Below, in pieces: positions 26,965-36,037 of a stretch of 64,000 nucleotides of DNA. The notes under the pieces are model-generated. The model was not told the origin of the DNA. It searched no databases and saw only the letters and a program-made list of their open reading frames with translations. The first letter of the stretch is position 1, and each line of letters starts with the position of its first letter. The stretch is from Aliivibrio sp. EL58 (GTDB lineage Bacteria > Pseudomonadota > Gammaproteobacteria > Enterobacterales > Vibrionaceae): NCBI RefSeq assembly GCF_900312675.1, contig NZ_OMPC01000001.1, positions 285,140 through 349,139 of the forward strand, in the 5' to 3' direction. The translations under genes were made by a program, and so were the position numbers.

Positions 26965-28578
26965 TTACTCTTTGGCAGATTCAGTTAAAACTTGATAACG
27001 ATCTTGACCCCACGCGACTGGTTTTGGTTTATCTTTAATCCAGTTATAAAAGGCGTTTTTCATCTCTTTTACTTTCTCTGGGTATTTTTTAGCTAAATCA
27101 ATCGACTCAGACGGATCTTCTTTATCATTGAATAACTTCACTTTATTTGAACCATCATCATAAAAATATAAAGCCCAATCTTGATCACGAATAGCCCACG
27201 AACCTTTAGATAGTTTTTCTAAATTTGGATTATCAGGAATTGTGTTAGTTTCGTAAGTGATCCATTTCCAATAGCCGTACCAGAACGCATCATTTTCCTC
27301 GCTATAATGTTTAGCTCCTGGGCCTGCCCAATATAAATATTGATGCGGAGAACTCTCTGTTTTCCCTTCCAAAACAGGCATAATGTTTTTACCATCAACC
27401 TGCATATCTTTTGGAATATCAATGCCCGCCGCAGCTAATGCTGTTGGTAAAATGTCTAATGCTGAGATCAGTGAATCACTTTCACCCCCTGCAGGAATAT
27501 GTTTTGGCCAATAAGCAACAAATGGAACTCTTACACCGCCATTGTACATTTGTCCTTTAAAGCCTTTATCCATCCCGTTCATTGGCATTGGTGACTCATG
27601 TACTGCACCGTTATCAGACAAGAAGAAGATGATGGTGTTATCTAACTCCCCTTTCTTCTCTAAGTTATCCATGATAATACCAAGGCTTTCATCCGCCGCA
27701 TTAATAGCCGCAAAATACTTATCTGCCTCGACATTACCTGTATTAAATCTATCCATGTATTTCGCAGGAGATGCTTCTTCTAACGGAATATGAGGCACGC
27801 TAAATGCGAGATTAACAAAGAAAGGTTTATCGCCACTTTCATCGATGAACTTCAACGCTTGATCTGTTAAGTTATGCGTTAAATAACCCGGAGCTGAGAT
27901 GTTTTTTCCATTTTGCCAAATTGCAGGAGAATCCCATAAAGCGGCACCAGATGCATAAAAACTATAAGAATAATCAAAACCACGATCTTCTGGTCCATAA
28001 CCTTTTGGTGTTACTGTTATTTGATTATCATGGTAATCACGGGTGCGTTTATCTTCATCAACTAGATTCTTCCCAGCAATTTTAGCATTATGCCATTTAC
28101 CAATAGTCGCAGTTCGGTAACCATTTTCTTGGAAAAGAGCAGGTAATAGTTTGATATCAAGCGGGATGCCCAATTTAGCATCATCATTACTGTACGTACC
28201 AAAACTGGTTGGGTGACGGCCTGTAAAAATACCCGCACGTGATGGGCCACATACAGGATGAGCCACAAACGCATTGGTCATTTTTATGCCATTCGCCGCC
28301 AGTTTTTCAACATTTGGCATCGCTCGTTGTGCGGCATCGATCATCTTATCCAAATCGCCCTGATACCGAACAGGTACAGAGCGTTTAGCTAACTCAGTTT
28401 TATCTAAACTGTCTAGGGCAAAATTAAGTTGGCCCGTACCTAAATCATCCATCACGACAAGTAACACGTTAGGTTGATCAGGATTTTGATTTGCAGCATA
28501 AGAAAGCGAAGGTGCAGCTACACAGGCAGCAGCGACTAGGCTTGCAATTACTGTCTTCTTCGATGAGGACAGGTTCAT
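26965..28578 (-). CDS. Sec-exported sulfatase of the formylglycine type
   Basis: 537 residues with a Sec signal peptide (cleavage near LSYAANQ). The N-terminal PNVLLVVMDDLGTGQ holds the first calcium ligands (Asp-Asp). The formylglycine signature is CGPSRAGIFTG with Cys110 as the residue to be oxidised. Later HIPLEE and DNGAVHESPM supply further metal and sulfate ligands. It hydrolyses sulfate esters in the periplasm or outside. The maturase gene lies 42 bp upstream on the same transcript, so Cys110 conversion by that enzyme before export is expected. Context (PL8 lyase, GalNAc PTS) points to sulfated chondroitin-type saccharides; the exact position (4-O, 6-O or 2-O) cannot be read. Confidence 0.9.
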   Translation of the reverse strand: MNLSSSKKTVIASLVAAACVAAPSLSYAANQNPDQPNVLLVVMDDLGTGQLNFALDSLDKTELAKRSVPVRYQGDLDKMIDAAQRAMPNVEKLAANGIKMTNAFVAHPVCGPSRAGIFTGRHPTSFGTYSNDDAKLGIPLDIKLLPALFQENGYRTATIGKWHNAKIAGKNLVDEDKRTRDYHDNQITVTPKGYGPEDRGFDYSYSFYASGAALWDSPAIWQNGKNISAPGYLTHNLTDQALKFIDESGDKPFFVNLAFSVPHIPLEEASPAKYMDRFNTGNVEADKYFAAINAADESLGIIMDNLEKKGELDNTIIFFLSDNGAVHESPMPMNGMDKGFKGQMYNGGVRVPFVAYWPKHIPAGGESDSLISALDILPTALAAAGIDIPKDMQVDGKNIMPVLEGKTESSPHQYLYWAGPGAKHYSEENDAFWYGYWKWITYETNTIPDNPNLEKLSKGSWAIRDQDWALYFYDDGSNKVKLFNDKEDPSESIDLAKKYPEKVKEMKNAFYNWIKDKPKPVAWGQDRYQVLTESAKE

Positions 28579-28619
28579 TTTTCACTCCTTGTTATTATTT
28601 TTAAATTTATATTGTTGCA

Positions 28620-29852
28620 TTAGATCCGTAGGGTATTTTTGATAAGCGATACCGCGTCAATCGCAGTCCCTCCTTGTTGAATGGCTTGCGACATTAAATG
28701 CATGGCAGGTGCGGTTTGCGTAAAAATTTGCTGATAGGATTCACAAAGGTAATTATGTTTATGCTTTTCTCCATCAAGAGAAACAAGTCGATGTTTAGGA
28801 CAACCTCCATGACATAAACGATACACATCGCATGTCTCACATTGACTCGTTAATTTAAGAGATTTTGCGGTACCAAACCTTTTTTGTTGTTTGCTTGTCG
28901 CCATTTGAGCCAATGTCGTCTGCTCAATATTTCCTAATTTATTTGCGGGATAAACATAGTGATCGCAAGAATAAATATCCCCATTAGCTTCAATGACCAT
29001 TGCTTGTCCGCACTCTTTTGATTGAACACAAGTCGATGCTGGGTATCCCATCCAACTGCCTAAAATGCTGTCAAACATGCGAATAAAAATGTGGCCTACA
29101 TCTTCTTTAAGCCATTCATTAAATACTGACATCATGAACTGACCATAACCATGAGAAGGCACAGAGAAGTGTGCTAACTCTGCATTTTTCTGTGGAGAAT
29201 AATGCCTACTGCTTGGTTCTTGGCAATTCGCATTAACTTCAACAATTGGGATAAATTGCATATGAGTTGAACCGAGATCTTTTAATGCTAGATACGTTTC
29301 TCTACCACGTTGCCAATTTTGATCATTGATTACCGTTAGGGTATTAAACTCAACTTTGTATTCTTTTAATAATTCAAGTGCTCGTTTCACACGCTCAAAC
29401 GTAGGCTTACCATTAACTGAAATACGATATTTATCATGAACCTCAGCAATCCCATCAATAGAAACACCAAGTAAAAAATCATGTTGAGAAAAGAACTCAG
29501 CCCATTGACGGTTAATAGCTACAGCATTGGTTTGAAAGCTATTAGTAATCGTTTTACCTTCAGCATACTGCTGCTGATATATCACCGCATTTCGATAAAA
29601 ATCTAAGCCTGCTAATGTTGGCTCACCACCCTGCCAAGAGAAATCGACCTCTTGCCCCTGATGTGAACGAATATAATCACGTACATAACGTTTGAGCATT
29701 CCATTCGACATATTTTCACTTGGCTCAGATCTCGTCTTGTTCACCACGCCATCTTTTTCTAAGTAGAAGCAGTAATCGCATTTTAAGTTGCAGTGAAAAC
29801 TGGTTGGTTTTGCCATCATATGAAAAGCAGCATGTTGTGCATTAGAAGCCAT
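28620..29852 (-). CDS. Anaerobic sulfatase-maturating enzyme (radical SAM, SPASM)
   Basis: I start at the ATG at 29852 (MASNAQHAAFHMMAKPTSF), which has an AGGGAA ribosome site; the open frame extends 15 codons further without a good start. The 410-residue protein has the radical-SAM cluster motif CNLKCDYCF (Cys21, Cys25, Cys28), SWQGGEPTLAGLDFY, and a C-terminal SPASM region with clustered cysteines (CVQSKECGQ, CDHYVYP, CETCDVYRLCHGGC). anSMEs oxidise the active-site Cys or Ser of sulfatases to formylglycine in the cytoplasm and do not need oxygen. Two sulfatases in this locus carry Cys-type motifs. It is divergent from the PL8 lyase across an operator-rich gap. Confidence 0.93.
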   Translation of the reverse strand: MASNAQHAAFHMMAKPTSFHCNLKCDYCFYLEKDGVVNKTRSEPSENMSNGMLKRYVRDYIRSHQGQEVDFSWQGGEPTLAGLDFYRNAVIYQQQYAEGKTITNSFQTNAVAINRQWAEFFSQHDFLLGVSIDGIAEVHDKYRISVNGKPTFERVKRALELLKEYKVEFNTLTVINDQNWQRGRETYLALKDLGSTHMQFIPIVEVNANCQEPSSRHYSPQKNAELAHFSVPSHGYGQFMMSVFNEWLKEDVGHIFIRMFDSILGSWMGYPASTCVQSKECGQAMVIEANGDIYSCDHYVYPANKLGNIEQTTLAQMATSKQQKRFGTAKSLKLTSQCETCDVYRLCHGGCPKHRLVSLDGEKHKHNYLCESYQQIFTQTAPAMHLMSQAIQQGGTAIDAVSLIKNTLRI

Positions 29853-29859
29853 AACGTTC

Positions 29860-30033
29860 CCTATCGAAAGTATTTGAAAGCAAGAGCAACAATACACGAA
29901 AGCAAACTAAGATTTAAAGATCGACATCACAAACAAACGAAAGAAAACAAAAATAAAAAATTTGCGATACTGATCGATAAACAACCAATTCATTTTCATT
30001 ACCCTATAAACGAAACTCATCGAAAGTAAATTT
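29860..30033. promoter_or_regulatory. AgaR-type operator cluster between the maturase and the PL8 lyase
   Basis: On the minus strand: CTTTCAAATACTTTCGAT (within 29863-29882), TTTTCTTTCGTTTGTT (within 29931-29948) and TTTCGATGAGTTTCGTTT (within 30008-30026). These have the same TTTC-type pentamer spacing seen before kbaY and before agaR. They would place the maturase-sulfatase operon and the lyase under one regulator. Assignment by pattern only. Confidence 0.6.
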
Positions 30034-30082
30034 TTTTAATTATAAATTTCACAAATTCATCAATATTTAAAGGGAATGGATT

Positions 30083-32491
30083 ATGTATAACGCAAGAAAA
30101 CATCGTTTAAATACGATTGCTCTCTCTATGTTATTTCTATTTACAGGGAGTACTTACGCTGAAAAAAATGCTGAGTCAGCACAATATTTAGCAAGTGATT
30201 TTGAACAAGTAAGAAGCAATTGGGCAGAAAACTATTTAGGAGATCCCACAACCACATTTGATCAAACACTAAAAACTATGGTGACCAGTACCAACACTTC
30301 AGCTCAAAAGAACTGGGATAGCATGACACCGCAACCAAACAGTTTAGGTGTATGGGATGACTTACCATTAATAGATAAAAGCGACACATTAGGCCCTAAT
30401 ATACGTAGCTCTTACCAACGTTTATTCACCATGGCAAAAGCCTATCGTTTACGTGATGGTAACTTAGAAAATAACCAATTATTGCTAAATAACATCATGA
30501 CTGCCATGAACTACATAAATCAAAACTTTTACTTTGTTAATCAATTAGAATATGGAAATTGGTGGCAATGGGAGTTAGCAATTCCAAAAGATATTCATAA
30601 CATTTTAGTCTTACTTTTTGATGATATAAAAGACAATTACCAAGCTATTTTAATCAATCACCTTAACGCTACACGTTACTTTACTCCAGACCCAACCCAC
30701 TTAGGAGTAAGCTCTGGAGCCGCAGAATCATCCAATCCTAATTATCGAGTATCAACAGGGGGTAACCGAACCGACAACGCTCAAGTTGTACTTATTCGTG
30801 GCATGCTTGAAAACAATAGTGAAGAAATCAGCCAAGCAATTGCGGCTCTGCCAGCGGTTATTGAATATGTTAGCGAAGGGGATGGCTATTACACTGACGG
30901 GTCATTCTTGCAGCACTCTGATATTGCTTATAACGGCACATATGGCAATGTTTTACTTGGTGGTTTAGGCATTCAAATGAACGCAGTCGCAGGCTCACCT
31001 TGGAGTATGGATAGCCAAACCATTAGCGCCGTTTACAATATCATTAACCAATCGTATGAACCTTTGCTGTATAAAGGAGCAATGATGGATATGGTTAATG
31101 GCCGTTCTATTTCTCGAAGCGCGGAACAAAATCATGATGTTGGGTTAAACATTGTCAACTCTATGGTGTTCTATACCAATGGACCAGATAGCGATAAGAA
31201 TAAACAACTGTCATCACTGATCAAAACCCAAATAACCGATGATACTTATCAAAACTTCTTTGATAAAATTTACTATGTATCCACGTATCAGGCTGCTCAG
31301 CATATTGTTAATGACCCTACGATTTCACTTAAAGATCCTCTGATTGGTAATTTCAGCTACCCTTCAATGGATCGTGTTGTGCACCGTAGAAATGATTGGG
31401 CTTTCGCTTTAGCAATGCACTCATATCGTATTGGTAACTACGAATGTATGAATGGTGAAAATCTTAAAGGTTGGTTCACTGGCGATGGTATGACTTATTT
31501 ATATAATGACCAAATTGATCATTACACTGGATATTGGCCAACCGTAGATTCATCTCGCATACCAGGAACTACCGTTGATAATCAAATAATGACCGATTGT
31601 ACTGGTGAGCGAGGAGGTAAGAATTTAAATACCAACATGCAATGGGTTGGTAGCACGTCACTAAGCCAGTACGGTATTGCTGGGATGCAATTTTATAATT
31701 GGAGTGACACACTAAGTGCCTATAAATCTTGGTTTATGTTTGATAATGAAGTCGTCATGCTTGGTTCTAACATTAAAGACCAAAGTAATGGAAATAACAT
31801 AACTACGATTGAAAATAGAAAGCGCTTAGCAGATACGCAATTATTTATTGATGGCACAGAGCAAACAGCACTGCCATATCAAGGAGCACCAACCACGTTT
31901 AGCATTCGTAATGAAACACTCACTAACAGTGATTTAAGCTACGTTATGTTAACGCCTAAAACCATATCAATAAGCCAAAATGATGTAGATGGTAATTGGA
32001 GTGATATTGGCAATAGCAAAGGTGATGTTTCAGACTCATACTTAAAAGCGACACTGACTCAAGCTGATCAAGCAAATTACCAATACGCCCTACTTCCTAA
32101 CCAAAACAACGATGCTGTACAAAACTATGCTCAACATCCTGATGTCACTGTTCTACGTCAAGATGAACAAGCACACGCGGTACAAGAAAACACCTTAAAT
32201 ATCATTGCTGCAAATAATTGGAAAAGTAGTCCCGTTGATATCACCGATACTATTACACTGAACTCAATGATGGGCTTTATGATTAAAGAAGAAAGTTCAA
32301 ATACGTTCACTGTTGCAGTTAGTGAACCAATTCAGACTATCAATAGCGTAAACTTTACCTTTGATAAGCAACGCATTGTAATTAAAGAAGATATTGAGAA
32401 CCGTGTGGTACTAAATGGCACAACGATTACCATTAATACCTCTGGTTTACAGGGACAGTCTTATTCTTTCCAAATAACAACTCAAGATTAA
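30083..32491 (+). CDS. Polysaccharide lyase family 8 (chondroitin/hyaluronate lyase)
   Basis: 802 residues, the family's usual length, with a Sec signal peptide (FLFTGSTYA/EKN). An N-terminal alpha/alpha toroid is followed by beta-sandwich domains. The active-site pattern is intact: Asn228 in GGNRTDN, His278 and Tyr287 in SFLQHSDIAYNGTYG, and Arg341 in NGRSISR. The spacing 50/9/54 equals that of the pneumococcal hyaluronate lyase residues Asn349, His399, Tyr408 and Arg462. It cleaves beta-1,4 bonds next to uronic acid by beta-elimination and yields unsaturated disaccharides outside the cytoplasm. Chondroitin, dermatan or hyaluronan cannot be told apart from sequence alone. Single gene with its own terminator. 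Confidence 0.93.
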   Translation: MYNARKHRLNTIALSMLFLFTGSTYAEKNAESAQYLASDFEQVRSNWAENYLGDPTTTFDQTLKTMVTSTNTSAQKNWDSMTPQPNSLGVWDDLPLIDKSDTLGPNIRSSYQRLFTMAKAYRLRDGNLENNQLLLNNIMTAMNYINQNFYFVNQLEYGNWWQWELAIPKDIHNILVLLFDDIKDNYQAILINHLNATRYFTPDPTHLGVSSGAAESSNPNYRVSTGGNRTDNAQVVLIRGMLENNSEEISQAIAALPAVIEYVSEGDGYYTDGSFLQHSDIAYNGTYGNVLLGGLGIQMNAVAGSPWSMDSQTISAVYNIINQSYEPLLYKGAMMDMVNGRSISRSAEQNHDVGLNIVNSMVFYTNGPDSDKNKQLSSLIKTQITDDTYQNFFDKIYYVSTYQAAQHIVNDPTISLKDPLIGNFSYPSMDRVVHRRNDWAFALAMHSYRIGNYECMNGENLKGWFTGDGMTYLYNDQIDHYTGYWPTVDSSRIPGTTVDNQIMTDCTGERGGKNLNTNMQWVGSTSLSQYGIAGMQFYNWSDTLSAYKSWFMFDNEVVMLGSNIKDQSNGNNITTIENRKRLADTQLFIDGTEQTALPYQGAPTTFSIRNETLTNSDLSYVMLTPKTISISQNDVDGNWSDIGNSKGDVSDSYLKATLTQADQANYQYALLPNQNNDAVQNYAQHPDVTVLRQDEQAHAVQENTLNIIAANNWKSSPVDITDTITLNSMMGFMIKEESSNTFTVAVSEPIQTINSVNFTFDKQRIVIKEDIENRVVLNGTTITINTSGLQGQSYSFQITTQD

Positions 32492-32504
32492 TTAGCCTAT
32501 AAAA

Positions 32505-32532
32505 AAGCCATAAGACGATTTTCTTATGGCTT
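32505..32532. terminator. Bidirectional terminator between the PL8 lyase and the MarR gene
   Basis: AAGCCATAAG and CTTATGGCTT form a 10-bp perfect stem around an 8-base loop, with T-rich and A-rich flanks. Confidence 0.8.
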
Positions 32533-32556
32533 CTATTTTAATAGAATATATACAAA

Positions 32557-32973
32557 TCAAAACTCTCGATTCATGCATTTCATACCATCTATTAATGCAG
32601 TCATTTGCTTTGGCTCAATATGACGAGTCAAATCTTGGACAAGCTCAAGATGCAAACTATTATGGTGCTCGTGCACTGCTCTTCCTGCTTCAGTCAATAC
32701 AACTAAAATCGAGCGTCGGTCATCTTGGTGAGGGCTTCGTTCAATCAATCCAGCTTTTACAAGCTTATCAACTTGAACTGTTAATGTGCCTGTCGTTATA
32801 CCTAACTTATCTGCAAGTTCTTTCATCCGCATTGCATCATGAGCACCTAGTACTTCAATCGTATGAACTTGTGCTAATGAATAGCCCGTATCTTTTACAA
32901 CAGATTGTTCCCACGAAGAAAGCTTGTCATAGAATTCAGTGAGCAGTTGATTTAATACTTTTAGTTCTTCCAT
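32557..32973 (-). CDS. MarR-family regulator
   Basis: The open frame reaches a TTG at 32997, but the ATG at 32973 has a GGAAA ribosome site, so I take 138 residues (MEELKVLNQLLTEFYDKLSS). Winged helix of MarR type: LAQVHTIEVLGAHDAMRMKE, LADKLGITTGTLTVQVDKLV (recognition helix), and the wing LIERSPHQDDRRSILVVLTE. It overlaps the end of the DmeF gene by 38 bases, so both are co-translated. It probably controls this metal exporter and itself. Metal or ligand unknown. Confidence 0.85.
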   Translation of the reverse strand: MEELKVLNQLLTEFYDKLSSWEQSVVKDTGYSLAQVHTIEVLGAHDAMRMKELADKLGITTGTLTVQVDKLVKAGLIERSPHQDDRRSILVVLTEAGRAVHEHHNSLHLELVQDLTRHIEPKQMTALIDGMKCMNREF

Positions 32974-33865
32974 TATCGTTTCCGTGATTGATTTCAATGG
33001 TTAGATGATGGATTTTATCAAACTTTAATAATTGATGCTTATATGAATCAACAGATTGAGGTTCATTCGATACTAACGAAATTACAGCAGAATAATGATC
33101 AGCACTGATTTTCCAAATATGGATATCAGACACTTCAGTGCCATCTGATTCTAATTCTGAAATAACCTGCTTTTTATAATCCAATAAAATACTTTCATCA
33201 AGCAATATGGGACTCGTTTGCTGCATTAAACCAATCGCCCATTTAGTAATAACCAAAGCACCAACTATACCCATGATAGGATCAAGCCACGTCAAACCTA
33301 AATATTTACCGACAATTAACGCAACAATAGCTAATAAAGATGTTAAGGCATCAGCCAGTACATGCATATATGCTGCTTTTAAATTATGATCATGATGGTG
33401 GTCGTGATGATGGTGATCTTGTAACAAAAACATGCTTGCTACATTCACAACTAAACCAATGATGGCTACAACGATAGATTCATTAAACTGAATTGATAAG
33501 GGTGAAAATAAGCGATGAATAGATTCAAGAAACATAATAATAGCAACAATACCAAGCGCAATAGCACTTGTATATCCGCCTAAAACACTCACTTTACCTG
33601 CCCCAAAAGAAAATCGACCAGTGTCTGCATATTTTCGTGCGTATCTATAAGTAAACAAAGTAATACAAAATGCCGCCGCATGAGTTCCCATATGCCAACC
33701 ATCAGCTAATAATGCCATTGAGCCATATATTGTCCCTGCTGAAATTTCAACAATCATCATAGCAACAGTAAGAATCAGGACATACAGTGCTCCTTTTTCA
33801 CCTTGATGGTTATGAGAAACAAAGTCATGAGTGTGCTTCCCTTGTTGTTCTAAAAAATTAGCCAT
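32936..33865 (-). CDS. Cation diffusion facilitator, DmeF-like (Co/Ni/Zn efflux)
   Basis: Start taken at the ATG at 33865 (MANFLEQQGKHTHDF); the upstream extension has no ribosome site. 309 residues with six membrane helices, the CDF metal site HxxxD (LLADGWHMGTHAAAF and AYMHVLADALTS), and a cytoplasmic His-rich loop DHHHHDHHHDH between helices 4 and 5. The N-terminal HTHDFVSHNHQ is typical of DmeF. CDF proteins exchange protons for divalent metals out of the cytoplasm. It is divergent from the FTR1-like gene. Which metal is not decided by sequence. Confidence 0.85.
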   Translation of the reverse strand: MANFLEQQGKHTHDFVSHNHQGEKGALYVLILTVAMMIVEISAGTIYGSMALLADGWHMGTHAAAFCITLFTYRYARKYADTGRFSFGAGKVSVLGGYTSAIALGIVAIIMFLESIHRLFSPLSIQFNESIVVAIIGLVVNVASMFLLQDHHHHDHHHDHNLKAAYMHVLADALTSLLAIVALIVGKYLGLTWLDPIMGIVGALVITKWAIGLMQQTSPILLDESILLDYKKQVISELESDGTEVSDIHIWKISADHYSAVISLVSNEPQSVDSYKHQLLKFDKIHHLTIEINHGNDNGRTKSIKSTAH

Positions 33866-33997
33866 GTAAATTACCTTGATTATCAAATAAAACATTATAT
33901 ATATAGTTTGACGATCAAATCAAATTCATTATTAGAAATAATGCCGTAATTTCGGTCGATTTTATCAACATAAGTTTCCATAAATACAAATGGAATT

Positions 33998-34016
33998 AAT
34001 AATGATTTGCATTACC
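33998..34016 (+). promoter_or_regulatory. Fur-box-like site before the FTR1-type permease
   Basis: The 19 bases AATAATGATTTGCATTACC match the classic Fur consensus at 14 of 19 positions by my count. The site lies 33 bases before the permease start at 34049. Iron-dependent repression is inferred. Confidence 0.5.
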
Positions 34017-34048
34017 ATGACTTCACTCAACGAAATAGGATGTTTTTT

Positions 34049-34879
34049 ATGTTTGCCAGTATGACAATTGTATTTAGAGAAGGCTTAGAAATGGCCATTA
34101 TTGTTTCTTTGCTTTTAGCCGCGACAAAAGATATACCCAGCAGATCAAGATGGATTCTAGGAGGAACAGGAGTTGGAATCCTTATCTCTTTATTACTAGC
34201 TATTCTAGCGTTAAACAACGCAACCATTACGACATTAATTGAAGGAAAAATGACCGGTGGGATTATTCTCGCGTTATCTAGTATTTTAATTGGTTATACA
34301 GTTATTTGGATGAAATCAAACGGAATGAAAGCTTCTCAAGATATCAAAGCTTCAGTAAATGATATCAAAGAAAACAATAAACCTTTATTTTCATTAAGTT
34401 TGGTCGCTTTCTTTTGTGTGTTCCGTGAAGGTATTGAAGTTGTATTATTCCTTTTAGGCTTAACCAGCGATAGCGAAACCACTGGGGTTTCAATATTAAG
34501 TGGAAGCTTAGTTGGAGCTGTTGGTGCGATTGCTGCAGGCGTTGCAATGTACTTTGGCTTCATCAAAATCAATCTTGGTAAAGTATTCAATTTCTTTGCC
34601 GTATTGATGTCATTTTTAGCAGCAGGCATGGCGATGAATGCGGTAAGTAAGTTTACTTCTGCAGGGCTCATTAACCCAATCATCAATCCATTATGGAATA
34701 GCACTGCTTTACTTGATCACCATTCAAATTGGTTTGGCTTATTTATTCACGTAATGTTTGGATACACAGAAAAACCAAGTTTAGCGCAACTCATCGCATA
34801 CGTAGCTACATTGAGTATTCTTTTTGTATTAACGAAAAATCAAACAAAGCAGTTAATAAAAGCAAAAACTGCAGCTTAA
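34049..34879 (+). CDS. FTR1-family iron permease
   Basis: I start at the ATG at 34049, preceded by ATAGGATG as ribosome site; further upstream only a TTG is available. 276 residues with seven predicted helices and two REGLE-type motifs, FREGLEMA (residues 9-16) and FREGIEVV in helix 4, which bind iron in the Ftr1/EfeU family. It imports ferric or ferrous iron across the inner membrane, normally with an EfeO-like or oxidase partner; none is encoded next to it. A Fur-like box precedes it and a terminator follows, so it is a single-gene unit. Confidence 0.85.
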   Translation: MFASMTIVFREGLEMAIIVSLLLAATKDIPSRSRWILGGTGVGILISLLLAILALNNATITTLIEGKMTGGIILALSSILIGYTVIWMKSNGMKASQDIKASVNDIKENNKPLFSLSLVAFFCVFREGIEVVLFLLGLTSDSETTGVSILSGSLVGAVGAIAAGVAMYFGFIKINLGKVFNFFAVLMSFLAAGMAMNAVSKFTSAGLINPIINPLWNSTALLDHHSNWFGLFIHVMFGYTEKPSLAQLIAYVATLSILFVLTKNQTKQLIKAKTAA

Positions 34880-34914
34880 TGATTGAGTAAAATGACACTG
34901 AATCAATAAATAAA

Positions 34915-34938
34915 AAAGCCGATCACATGATCGGCTTT
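34915..34938. terminator. Bidirectional terminator between the iron permease and the GH105 gene
   Basis: AAAGCCGATCA and TGATCGGCTTT form an 11-bp stem with a 2-base loop and T-runs on both strands. It also ends the long agaR-to-GH105 operon. Confidence 0.9.
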
Positions 34939-34964
34939 TTGGATTCAAGGTGTCAGAGAAATTC

Positions 34965-36014
34965 TTATTCAGCTAGCTTAGCAACCTCAGTAGCCGCTAA
35001 CATAAATGCTCCCGCGCCATAATCAATATTATGTTCAAACTTCACGTCACGTGGATTAAAGGCTGGTAACTGTACCCAACCAATCATACCGTTATCGTGA
35101 ATGCATTCGAGTAACGCTGCCCACGCTTTTTCAATGACAGGTAAGTAGGTTTCTTTATCTAACTCACCCGTATTAACCCCCCATGCTAAACCATAACAAA
35201 ACAGAGCGGTTGCACTACTTTCTGGGGCAGGGAAATTTTCTGGCGCTAATAAGCTAGTACGCCAAAAACCATCGTCTTGCTGGTATTTAATAACTTCAGC
35301 CGCTAAATGTGTGAATAGAGTAATGTACTCTGAACGGTTCATATAATCTTCTGGCATATTCGCTAAAATACGAGGAATAGAGGCTAATACCCACCCTATA
35401 CCACGGCTCCAGAAAACTTTATTACCATTTTCTTCTCGTAACTCTTCGCCATTTCCCGTTGGAATATAGCGATGATCACGATAATACAACCCTGTTTCTG
35501 TATCGAATAAATGTTCTGCAGAATCCCAAAAAGCGGTATTCATATAATCCAGATATTTTGAGTTACCCGTCTGTTTTGATAACGCGACAAATGCAGGTGG
35601 GGCCATAAACAACGAATCACACCACCACCAATCTTTACGACCGAGCTCTGGTGAATCAACCATAATATCAAGCGCTTTGATTGTTGGTTCTAATGCTTCT
35701 GGTTGATTAAACTCTGGGTAAATATCAAGATATGCTTGGCAACATACATGATCATCAGCAAAGCGAGCATTAGGCCCAGATCTAAACCCTGTATGTAAGG
35801 CATAACCTTTTACTCCATCTAAATACTCGCTATCGCCTGTTGCTTTCCATGCTGCAGCTGTGCACGACCAGAATACTCCACGCTCCCAATCAGTATCTTT
35901 GATAAAACGTGTTTTACCACTCCGTCTTATTACACTTCTTGTTTGGTTTTCAGCTTGGTAACGATACACTCGTTTCATTGCCTGTAATACGTCTTGCTTT
36001 GTTCCTAATGCCAT
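34965..36014 (-). CDS. Unsaturated uronyl hydrolase, GH88/GH105 type (cytoplasmic)
   Basis: 349 residues and no signal peptide. The (alpha/alpha)6 barrel markers are DTDWERGVFWSCTAAAWKAT, FADDHVCCQAYLDIY, the DWWWCDSLFMAPPAF motif whose Asp is the expected general acid/base, FWSRGIGWVLASIPRIL, and SSATALFCYGLAWG near the end. These enzymes hydrate the 4,5 double bond of unsaturated uronic acids and release the neighbouring sugar. In this locus the substrate would be the unsaturated GAG disaccharide after import. It is the last gene of the operon with kduI and kduD, which act on the released uronate. Confidence 0.85.
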   Translation of the reverse strand: MALGTKQDVLQAMKRVYRYQAENQTRSVIRRSGKTRFIKDTDWERGVFWSCTAAAWKATGDSEYLDGVKGYALHTGFRSGPNARFADDHVCCQAYLDIYPEFNQPEALEPTIKALDIMVDSPELGRKDWWWCDSLFMAPPAFVALSKQTGNSKYLDYMNTAFWDSAEHLFDTETGLYYRDHRYIPTGNGEELREENGNKVFWSRGIGWVLASIPRILANMPEDYMNRSEYITLFTHLAAEVIKYQQDDGFWRTSLLAPENFPAPESSATALFCYGLAWGVNTGELDKETYLPVIEKAWAALLECIHDNGMIGWVQLPAFNPRDVKFEHNIDYGAGAFMLAATEVAKLAE

Positions 36015-36037
36015 TTTACCGCTCCTTCTGTATTACA

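Noticed and set aside
32526..32942. 138-codon open frame on the plus strand
   Set aside because: It is antisense to the MarR gene, whose winged-helix motifs are clear, and is Leu/Gln/His-rich without a ribosome site.
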